Assembly: GCA_016235045.1 (NCBI GenBank) | Contig: JACRME010000019.1 | Location: 48,688 to 112,687, forward strand | DNA from: Nitrosomonadales bacterium | GTDB lineage: Bacteria; Pseudomonadota; Gammaproteobacteria; Burkholderiales; Gallionellaceae | Direction of reading: 5' to 3' | DNA length: 64,000 bases | Shown: positions 9,583 through 16,242 of the stretch, in pieces | Layout: each line of letters opens with the position of its first letter | Position numbering within the stretch: the stretch's first letter is position 1 | Translations under genes and position numbers: made by a program | Notes under the pieces: generated by a model | Databases searched by the model: none | Told to the model about the DNA's origin: nothing | Seen by the model: only the letters and a program-made list of their open reading frames with translations

Positions 9583-9790
9583 GATTTCCTTACTTCCGGC
9601 AAAGCCGGGAACGTTGACCGCAGTTAAACCGATTCCGCCCTCTGCAAACCGCCAGAGACCCTGCTGCTGCGAAAGTTTGGAATGGCGCTCTTGCCCGCCG
9701 AAGAATCCCGCCATGGCAAATTAACGCGGTACCTGCTTCAGCAGAAAAAATCCCAAGAAATCCATGAATGGAATTTAACCAATCCAAATA

Positions 9791-10288
9791 TCAATTCAGC
9801 ACACGATCCATGATGCTACCCAGCATTTTGCGCGGCACCCACGATTCGCCGCGACCGACTACTTGCACTGCTTTTGAGAGATGAAGGCCAACAGTATCGT
9901 TTCTCAGGTAGCCACGCGCGCCCACCTCCAACGCCTGAAGAATCTTGCTTTCTTGAACTGTGTCGTCCGCCAGCAATACTATCCGCGACTCCGGACAGAC
10001 ACATCGCAGCGACAGCAACAAAGCATGATTCTCGTCCGCACATACGTCCAGGTTCACCAGCATGACAGCCGGCCTGAGCCGCTTGATTCTGGCCACCTCG
10101 TTTTCGCATGCAGAAATATCCGTGCGTTGCTCTCTTCTGCGGTTTGCGAATGTGTGGTCATTCCTCTCTCCGTTATTCGGCCCCACATTCGAGAGCAACG
10201 TGATGCCGTCCTCGCCATGCAACAGGCGCTCATATTCGGCACGCCGATGACGATCAACATCTGCAACGGCAACGGTTACAGTTTGCAT
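9791..10288 (-). CDS. Receiver-only response regulator-like protein
   Basis: 165 residues. A CheY-like fold can be followed: VTVAVADVD, then an unusual 30-residue charged insertion (about 35-65), MLVNLD with the putative phospho-acceptor Asp81, IVLLADD, and GARGYLRND. The invariant lysine of receivers is replaced by Arg129. The final part (GESWVPRKM...) matches the linker that normally precedes a LuxR-type DNA-binding domain, but the protein ends there and no helix-turn-helix follows. It is paralogous to the downstream-numbered regulator at 10472-11200, which also has a YxRND substitution. A start at 10288 with AGGGGAG fits best. A role as partner or decoy of that regulator is only an inference. 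Confidence 0.7.
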   Translation of the reverse strand: MQTVTVAVADVDRHRRAEYERLLHGEDGITLLSNVGPNNGERNDHTFANRRREQRTDISACENEVARIKRLRPAVMLVNLDVCADENHALLLSLRCVCPESRIVLLADDTVQESKILQALEVGARGYLRNDTVGLHLSKAVQVVGRGESWVPRKMLGSIMDRVLN

Positions 10289-10388
10289 AAAATCCAACTC
10301 CCCTCGGTGCAACTATTATTTTGCTTCCACGTCCTGGAGTGAACCAGGCATGTCAGTCGATTGTATTCAATTTTGTGACTGGAACCAG

Positions 10389-10402
10389 TGTACTTTAGTA
10401 CA
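10389..10402. promoter_or_regulatory. Palindrome TGTACT-TT-AGTACA, possible operator
   Basis: A perfect 6-2-6 inverted repeat about 100 bp before the receiver-only gene. A closely related half-site, TTGTACTTTGGTAC, occurs in the larger palindrome before the PEP-CTERM gene at 47947-47978. It could be the binding site of the adjacent LuxR-type regulator. No binding evidence is visible beyond symmetry and recurrence. Confidence 0.4.
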
Positions 10403-10471
10403 TGATTATGCAAGCCAATCATCCTGCAATTGACTCAATTTGAACCTGCCGGATTAGTGTGACGTACTAAT

Positions 10472-11200
10472 CTAGAGACTGGTGTGACTGGAAATTAAAG
10501 AGCGATTCATTTCCAGCTTGCCAATTACAGGACTGCTCGGACTCTTGCGAAGACTGGCTCTTTCATCTGCCGAGAGGACCAATGCCAGATTGAGCCGGTC
10601 CGTTACTCCCAGCTTTTGGAACACTTCGGTCAAGTGTGCTTTCACCGTACGCTCGGTAATTCCGCACGCCTTTGCAATCAACTTATTGCTTTCCCCGTTC
10701 CCGACACGCACAGCAATGTCATATTCGCGCTGTGTGAGCTTGTTCAGCAGGCCAAGCGATACGCGATATGCTTTGTTTTTTGCCGTCGTCCTGCCCAATT
10801 CATCGATCAGGCGGCATGTGAGTGTTCGCCTTATCCATAATTCACCATCGCGAACAGCCATCACAACTTGCTTGAGGAATTTTGTATCTGCGTCGTTTCG
10901 GTAGCAACCGCGCACCCCCGCCTTCAACAATTTCCATTCCATCTCTTCAGAAATATCGCCGCCAATGATTACTATTCTTGTCTGCGTGCTTATTCTGCTT
11001 AGACTGACCACATCGTCCGCCCCCAGTAGCCCGTAGTCCAACAGCACCACCTCCGGCTTGATCTGCTCAACTTCTGCCCTGAGCGCGCCCATACTGTCGG
11101 CTATTAAAGTTGTACTTACAAAGCCATCAAGTTCCAGCTTCCAGGAAGCGGCCTTGTTTTGGCATGTGCTTGCAATCATCAAGTTGTTCGTCATAGTCAT
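10472..11200 (-). CDS. LuxR-family response regulator with atypical receiver
   Basis: 242 residues. The N-terminal receiver fold has a putative acceptor Asp55 in VVLLDYG, but the acidic pair normally found after the first strand is absent (IASTCQNK), and the invariant lysine is Arg101 (GCYRND). Phosphorylation-independent action is therefore possible. The C-terminal GerE/LuxR helix-turn-helix spans about 155-210, with LTQREYDIAVRVGNGESNK and GITERTVKAHLTEVFQKLGV, which is well conserved. No histidine kinase lies beside it. A strong sigma-54 promoter lies about 75-90 bp upstream. Its position at the head of the exopolysaccharide region suggests control of these genes. Confidence 0.85.
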   Translation of the reverse strand: MTMTNNLMIASTCQNKAASWKLELDGFVSTTLIADSMGALRAEVEQIKPEVVLLDYGLLGADDVVSLSRISTQTRIVIIGGDISEEMEWKLLKAGVRGCYRNDADTKFLKQVVMAVRDGELWIRRTLTCRLIDELGRTTAKNKAYRVSLGLLNKLTQREYDIAVRVGNGESNKLIAKACGITERTVKAHLTEVFQKLGVTDRLNLALVLSADERASLRKSPSSPVIGKLEMNRSLISSHTSL

Positions 11201-11273
11201 TTGGTTGATATAAACCGAGCCCCTAGGAATTGAAATAATTCAACACTGATAATCCCATCTTGCATATATGGTT

Positions 11274-11290
11274 AAGCAATACTTGTGCCA
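11274..11290 (-). promoter_or_regulatory. Sigma-54 (RpoN) promoter for the LuxR-type regulator
   Basis: On the minus strand the sequence is TGGCACAAGTATTGCTT. This matches TGGCAC-N5-TTGCW with the GG and GC dinucleotides at the obligatory spacing. It lies about 75-90 bp before the regulator's start. An RpoN activator would be required; none is seen in the window. Confidence 0.75.
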
Positions 11291-11799
11291 GTAAGAAAAT
11301 TTACTCGCTACCTCCATAAGAACTAAGGATTAATACTTTTCCAGTAGCCTGGAATGGTATTGTAAGCTGGAATCTTCACGTAATTTTGACGAATTTTTGA
11401 CACTCGCTTGACGTTGCAATGACCGAATATCGACTTGAGTTGGAATCAGCAGAAGCCGGAAATCAGGCTTTATATATTTAGCCTCAATGTGTTACGCATC
11501 ACCTCCCTGCCGTCTTGGACTTTGTCGGCAATCGGCAGGCCCCGCCGCAGATGACTTCATGCAGAACAGCGCTGGCAATCCAGAAGCTTTCCTGCGAGCG
11601 GCGCATTGGGTACTTTGGCTGGCAACCAAAAATCTCGGAATGAGTCGCGCGGGGGAAAGTAGTAATCCGCAAAATCAGGTTCTAAAGAAATGCCTCAAGC
11701 CCGTAGCCTTGCTGTTTTCTTAGTACCTTTGGGGGGGTATCTTTCACAATATTGCGCAAGTAGAATCAAAACGAAATAAATTTCATGGAAGTATTTGAT
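11291..11799 (+). other. Long AT-rich intergenic region between divergent regulator and ACP genes
   Basis: No convincing gene was found. A 78-codon frame at 11487-11723 lacks a ribosome site and any recognisable composition. A run of seven G residues at about 11732-11738 and a weak -10-like TAGAAT at 11761 precede the ACP gene. The region probably carries the promoter of the plus-strand operon, but no strong -35/-10 pair was found. Confidence 0.4.
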
Positions 11800-12042
11800 A
11801 TGGATATTAAAGAGCAGGTTCGTGAATTCGTTACGTCAAATTTCTACGTCGCCGATCCAAAAATGCTTACTGCCGAAACGTCACTACTCGGTCAGGGCGT
11901 CATCGACTCGACGGGAGTATTGGAAATCATTTCCTTCATTGGCGATACCTTTGGAATCAAAGTCGAGGACAGCGAGATGTTGCCCGACAATCTCGACTCC
12001 ATTGAAAAAATCGCGGGTTTTGTCAGCCGAAAAATGAGTTGA
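11800..12042 (+). CDS. Acyl carrier protein
   Basis: 80 residues, the normal ACP length. The motif GVIDSTGVLEI carries Ser37, the expected site of the 4'-phosphopantetheine arm, and the C-terminal helix region (DNLDSIEKIAGFV) is typical. ATG 11800 has GGAAG eight bases upstream; the ATG at 11785 has none. It is probably the carrier loaded by the AMP ligase at 5019-6584, by analogy with exosortase-A loci where ligase and ACP genes cluster. It is the first gene of the plus-strand series, and its stop is close to the next gene's start region. It is a dedicated ACP rather than the fatty-acid AcpP, judging by context. Confidence 0.85.
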   Translation: MDIKEQVREFVTSNFYVADPKMLTAETSLLGQGVIDSTGVLEIISFIGDTFGIKVEDSEMLPDNLDSIEKIAGFVSRKMS

Positions 12043-12089
12043 CCTATGCGCAAGGCAATCTTGTTATTCCTGTTCACTGGGGAACTCCT

Positions 12090-12908
12090 ATGTACTTTGT
12101 GACGAGTGCCATCCTCGCTGTCGTCGCCATAGGCACAACATCCATTGCCCACGCCGCCAATGTCGATACCAGCCTTCGCGCCGATTTGGAGCGCATTGCG
12201 CAGCGACGAATATTTTTCGGCCACCAATCGGTCGGCATAAATCTCCTCGACGGGATCGCCCAACTCTCCAAAGCAGCGGGGGTTCCTGTGCGCATCGCAG
12301 AAGTGTCGACTGCGAGCGCAACACCGCCGGCAACCATAGGGCACGCATTCGTTGCCGAAAACAGGGATCCACTTCGAAAACTCAAAAGCTTTGAACAAGC
12401 GATGGGGTCTCAACCTTCGAAGCTCGACATCGCATTTGTAAAATTATGTTATATCGATTTCGGCACAGAGACTAACGTAAAGGAACTCTTCACCCGCTAC
12501 CAGGCCACCCTTGAAAAACTGCATGCGCAAAATCCCGGAACAACTTTTGTGCACGTTACCGCCGCGCTCACCACAGTGGAGAGCGGGTTCAAAATTCGCC
12601 TTAAACAATTGCTGGGAAAAGCCCCGCCGGGAACGGCCGAGAATCTGCGCCGCGAAGAGTACAACACCCTCCTGCGTCAAACGTATCAAGGAAAGCAACC
12701 AATCTTTGACTTGGCCCGCGTCGAATCCACGGCGCCAGATGGGAAATCGGAAACTGTAAAATTGAATGGCATAGCCGTACCCGTCCTGGTACCTGGGTAT
12801 TCTGACGACGGCGGTCATCTGAACGACAGCGGCAAACTGCGCGCGGCACGTGAACTCATCTCTGTTCTTGCAGCCATTCCGGATCGTCCTGCGGTGCGAT
12901 TACATTGA
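12090..12908 (+). CDS. Secreted SGNH-hydrolase-like protein
   Basis: 272 residues from ATG 12090 (GGGGA upstream). An N-terminal signal peptide is visible, with probable cleavage after AHA near residue 22, so the protein is periplasmic or exported. IFFGHQSVGINLLDGI near residue 50 and DDGGHLNDSGKL near the C-terminus resemble the first and last SGNH blocks; the latter supplies the Asp/His pair. This could be an O-acetylesterase or acyl transferase acting on the polymer, but that is inference. A short frame from ATG 12046 encodes a second signal-like peptide (MRKAILLFLFTGELLCTL) and stops at 12102 in another frame, so a frameshifted original start is possible. It follows the ACP gene closely. 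Confidence 0.65.
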   Translation: MYFVTSAILAVVAIGTTSIAHAANVDTSLRADLERIAQRRIFFGHQSVGINLLDGIAQLSKAAGVPVRIAEVSTASATPPATIGHAFVAENRDPLRKLKSFEQAMGSQPSKLDIAFVKLCYIDFGTETNVKELFTRYQATLEKLHAQNPGTTFVHVTAALTTVESGFKIRLKQLLGKAPPGTAENLRREEYNTLLRQTYQGKQPIFDLARVESTAPDGKSETVKLNGIAVPVLVPGYSDDGGHLNDSGKLRAARELISVLAAIPDRPAVRLH

Positions 12909-12985
12909 AGTTCATCTCGGGACCAGCTTCTGCTGCTGCACAGATTGCAGAACGAGTTGATTCATAATCAATACCGCTTTCTGTC

Positions 12986-13846
12986 ATGACAAACAGCCCC
13001 TCACGTGACAACAATATAAAATTGTCCGGCTCAGAACACCTCGAACAGGCTGACTACCTATCTATAGATCGCGAACAACTCTATTTCGTGCTTCACCCGA
13101 CCATCCTTCCACTGCGCGGGCGGGTATTGCTGGCCGGCCCCTTCGCTTCGGAGCGTCCACATCGCTACATTCCCTGGGTAGGATGGGCTCGGCATCTTGC
13201 GAATAACGGGTTCGAAGTCATGCGCTTCGACTATCGCGGAGTCGGAGAAAGCACTGGCCGCTTTGAAGACTTCGGATTCCAATCCTGGTCAGACGACATC
13301 AGCCACTGCGCAAATTGGCTGCACAGCCGGTCACCGGCAGTACCGCTCATTATTCATGGACTCGGAATGGGCGCGTTGCTTGGAGATCGCCTATTTGCAC
13401 AAGGCGTTGGCGATATCCTGCTTGCATGGCTGCCCCCAAAGTCAGCACGGGAGATGCTGTACGAACAACTCAAGCTAAAGCTGTCCAATAACTACTCGCT
13501 ACCTTCAAGTGAGCACAAGACCCGCGATCAGTACATTGCCTGCCTGGAAAGCGGCGCAACCCTCGAAGTCGAAGGGCATAACTGGACACCCGGACTCTGG
13601 GCGGAAGCTGCGGAGTTTGTTTTTGGAATTAGCGAGCCAACGACTTCCACTGGCTGTGAACGCCCCAGATGTGTTGCCGAACTTGATGCATTGACAGCGC
13701 ACTCGTTCGGTGGCGTCGGTCCCAATCCGCTGCGGAAACCTGGGGGAGGTCAACCCATGCGCCTGGTCAATCCCGACCTGTCGGCCAGCTTCAATGCCAC
13801 AAGCGTCTGGCTGGAAGAGACGTTGGCCAAGGCGGAGGTATCCTGA
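12986..13846 (+). CDS. Alpha/beta-hydrolase-fold protein without serine nucleophile, exosortase-locus type
   Basis: 286 residues. The fold is shown by the strand before GPFASERPHR, FDYRGVGEST at about residue 81, and the nucleophile elbow HGLGMGALL at 124-132. The elbow should read GxSxG, but the central residue is Gly127, so ordinary serine-hydrolase chemistry is unlikely. Exosortase-A loci carry a pair of alpha/beta-hydrolase-fold proteins (hydrolases 1 and 2), and this matches the second type in arrangement. Its TGA is immediately followed by the next hydrolase gene, whose ribosome site lies within its final codons. No signal peptide is seen, so it is cytoplasmic. Function unknown; a transferase or structural role is possible. 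Confidence 0.7.
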   Translation: MTNSPSRDNNIKLSGSEHLEQADYLSIDREQLYFVLHPTILPLRGRVLLAGPFASERPHRYIPWVGWARHLANNGFEVMRFDYRGVGESTGRFEDFGFQSWSDDISHCANWLHSRSPAVPLIIHGLGMGALLGDRLFAQGVGDILLAWLPPKSAREMLYEQLKLKLSNNYSLPSSEHKTRDQYIACLESGATLEVEGHNWTPGLWAEAAEFVFGISEPTTSTGCERPRCVAELDALTAHSFGGVGPNPLRKPGGGQPMRLVNPDLSASFNATSVWLEETLAKAEVS

Positions 13847-13847
13847 G

Positions 13848-14804
13848 ATGCGGAAAGCCCTTCAATTGGAGATTGCCGGACACCGCCTTTTCGGCACCCT
13901 GCACGACCGCGCCCTGTTATCACCAATGCAAAACAACTCGGCTTCTCCACGAATCGGAGTTTTGCTGCTGAGTTTCGGACAGCAACCCCGATCATGGGTG
14001 GGCGACCTGGGCAGTTCGATAGCAGACCGCCTCGAAGGATTCGGATACCCCACTTTCCGATTTGACATGCCGGGACTCGGTGACTCCCCGGGCGATATTC
14101 CGGTTCACCTCGAGGAACTGTGGCGCGATATTCTGGATGGAGCACATGAGGCTCCACTCCATGCACTCTGCGAGGATCTCGTCCGGCGATATTCGCTGAA
14201 GGGGCTCGTCGTCGGCGGATTCTGCGGTGGCGCAGTAACCGCACTGTACGCTGTAAACCTGCGCTCCCCCCTGATACTCGGCCTGGTCTTGCTCGAACCC
14301 GAGATAGCGCTGGTACGAACCAACTCACCGACAACTGCGATAGCCGCTGCACCATTGACCGTCGATTCCCTCCAGGAAAGAATCGATCTCCTGTGGCTCC
14401 GAATATCTTCACCGAACTCGTGGCGCCGACTTCTAAGCGGCAAGTCCGACTTCAAGTTCTGGCTCAACCTCTGGTATGGCTTGCTCGACTTCACCGCGCG
14501 CAAGCTGTCGAATGTTGGCCGCCGCACCAAATTGCTGCCCCCTGAAACCAACCATCGCATGCTCAACTCGTGGTTGCTCGCAAGACGTCGGCGCCTTCCC
14601 ACATTAGTCATCAGCGTCGGTTCACCCAACCGAAGCAAATACTACCGGGCCTATGGACTTCAGCCCGGCGTTCCTGATCCTAAAACGGCCCTTGAATGGT
14701 TTGAAATCCCCAACACGACCCATGCAATGTTGACGGGGGGAGGCAAGGAGGCGGTTGGTATGCATATTGAAAATTGGGTCAGTGAAAACTTCCACCATGA
14801 ATAA
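13848..14804 (+). CDS. Alpha/beta hydrolase with cysteine at the nucleophile elbow, exosortase-locus type
   Basis: 318 residues. FDMPGLGDSPG at about residue 72 and the elbow VVGGFCGGAV give Cys126 in place of the usual serine. Cysteine nucleophiles occur in dienelactone hydrolase-like and some acyltransferase-like enzymes. A possible catalytic histidine is in NTTHAMLTGG near the C-terminus. ATG 13848 has GGAGGT seven bases before it and lies one base after the previous stop, so the two hydrolases are co-translated. The pair resembles hydrolases 1 and 2 of exosortase-A loci. It could release or transfer the acyl group carried by the nearby ACP; this is inference. Confidence 0.72.
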   Translation: MRKALQLEIAGHRLFGTLHDRALLSPMQNNSASPRIGVLLLSFGQQPRSWVGDLGSSIADRLEGFGYPTFRFDMPGLGDSPGDIPVHLEELWRDILDGAHEAPLHALCEDLVRRYSLKGLVVGGFCGGAVTALYAVNLRSPLILGLVLLEPEIALVRTNSPTTAIAAAPLTVDSLQERIDLLWLRISSPNSWRRLLSGKSDFKFWLNLWYGLLDFTARKLSNVGRRTKLLPPETNHRMLNSWLLARRRRLPTLVISVGSPNRSKYYRAYGLQPGVPDPKTALEWFEIPNTTHAMLTGGGKEAVGMHIENWVSENFHHE

Positions 14805-14909
14805 TCCCACATGATGAATACCGTCAATCAGAATCAACCTATTCTGATAATGGCCGTCCGTTGGTTAACACATGAAGGTAGCAGCACCAGAAGATAATGA
14901 AAGAATTGC

Positions 14910-15998
14910 ATGCCAGAAAACCGAATTGAGACAATTCGCAGCAGCACAAAATGGAGTCTTGCTGCAATCCGATACGCCTTAAAAGGGAGACTTAGCCAGG
15001 CGTCCCCGCGCACGCTGGAAAGTTTGGCAGTCAAAACGTGGGAAATCGCACCAAGCGAAACGTCCATCTCCCCGCCAGCCTACTTCCTTCCCAATCAGCT
15101 TGAGCGCGTGACAGGCTGGGAATTCTCTGACGAACATCCCCGTCTGGCGATGGCGGGCGAGCGCACCCTTCACAAGGCGACGCGTGGATTTCTGCTCAAG
15201 GATGTCTGGCTGATCGATGGCGCACTTTACAAGGGTGATGCCAAGTCCTGGCTAACACCCAGGCAAAGCCGGTTACCTCGAGTCCGCGTGGAATGTGAAA
15301 TCGATCGCGGCGCGGTCTATTGCACCCCCATGGGCAACAAGTATTTCGGTCAGTGGTTGATGGACGATTGTGTTACCTACCCCATGGCCAGCGCCGAAGG
15401 CATTCCGGTCACGACTGCACAACCCGTAAACATGCACACGCCAATGTATGAAGATTTGTTTGGCATGAAGCCGCTTAGGGTACAAAACGCGTTCTTCCGC
15501 GAACTCGTGATATTCGATGATTTTGGACAGAACCGGCACAAACAGCAACGTTTTCGTTGCATGAGCGATAGGTTGCTCTCTCACGTTAAGCCATCCCCCC
15601 ATCCCGGGGTGATGATTCTGCGTGGCGGGACTGGAGAACTCCGGTTGTTGCACAATGAGATAGAGTTGGCGGAATACTTGCGCGACCGTCGCGGATTTCG
15701 CATTCTCGATCCTTCCAGGTGCGACGTTCAAACCATTGTCTCGACCTGTGCTGGTGCACGCACCGTAATTGGCGTTGAGGGTAGCGGGCTGATGCATGGC
15801 ATTCTTCTTCTCCAGGCGGGCAGATCGATTCTAACCCTGCAGCCGCCCAATCGATTCGTCCGAGTCTACAAAGACCTGGCTGATCGTGACAACCAGCACT
15901 TTGGCTTCGTGGTAGGACAACCAGAGAGTGGAGGTTTTCGAATCGATCCAGACGAGGTCGAACGCACGCTTGATCTGTTCCCCGAGAGCCCCGATTGA
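14910..15998 (+). CDS. Glycosyltransferase family 61-like (DUF563) protein
   Basis: 362 residues. The C-terminal half carries the GT61 hallmark GVEGSGLMHGILLLQAG, preceded by FRILDPS...QTIVSTCAGARTVIG. The middle has NKYFGQWLMDDCVTYP, a region typical of these enzymes. GT61 proteins transfer sugars such as xylose or GlcNAc in eukaryotes; bacterial members are common in capsule and exopolysaccharide loci, with unknown specificity. There is no signal peptide, so cytoplasmic. It lies between the hydrolase pair and the sigma-54-driven beta-helix gene. A weak ribosome site (GAAAGA) precedes the ATG. Confidence 0.78.
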   Translation: MPENRIETIRSSTKWSLAAIRYALKGRLSQASPRTLESLAVKTWEIAPSETSISPPAYFLPNQLERVTGWEFSDEHPRLAMAGERTLHKATRGFLLKDVWLIDGALYKGDAKSWLTPRQSRLPRVRVECEIDRGAVYCTPMGNKYFGQWLMDDCVTYPMASAEGIPVTTAQPVNMHTPMYEDLFGMKPLRVQNAFFRELVIFDDFGQNRHKQQRFRCMSDRLLSHVKPSPHPGVMILRGGTGELRLLHNEIELAEYLRDRRGFRILDPSRCDVQTIVSTCAGARTVIGVEGSGLMHGILLLQAGRSILTLQPPNRFVRVYKDLADRDNQHFGFVVGQPESGGFRIDPDEVERTLDLFPESPD

Positions 15999-16201
15999 GC
16001 GGAATTCACGCGTTCGTACCATTTGAGCAGCACCGTTCGTGAAGTAAATACCCGATCACTTTGTTTGGTTTTAGGCGAGAATCATTGAACCTTTTATCAG
16101 CATGGTTTTCTTATGTGCTGCGTTCGACAACCTCATGCGGGGCAAAATCTTTTTCGCTTCCGATCGAATTGCACTAGTGCCACCCCGCAATAACACAGGC
16201 G

Positions 16202-16218
16202 TGGCACTCGGATTGCTT
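16202..16218 (+). promoter_or_regulatory. Sigma-54 (RpoN) promoter for the beta-helix lipoprotein
   Basis: TGGCACTCGGATTGCTT matches TGGCAC-N5-TTGCW exactly, with correct GG/GC spacing. The predicted transcript starts near 16228, only about 15 bases before the ATG at 16243, leaving room for the AAGGGA ribosome site. No other promoter-like sequence was seen in 15999-16242. Confidence 0.8.
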
Positions 16219-16242
16219 CTCACTATTTAAAGGGACTCTGTT

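Noticed and set aside
9583..9714. N-terminal extension of the NadE-like protein from ATG 9714
   Set aside because: It has no ribosome site and no similarity to NadE, whereas ATG 9582 has AAGGA at good spacing.
11487..11723. 78-codon frame between the regulator and the ACP gene
   Set aside because: No ribosome site, no recognisable domain and no link to neighbours; composition looks random.
16160..16185. Possible further sigma-54 site on the minus strand at the GTGCCACCCC segment
   Set aside because: TGGCAC is present, but no TTGC follows at the required spacing.
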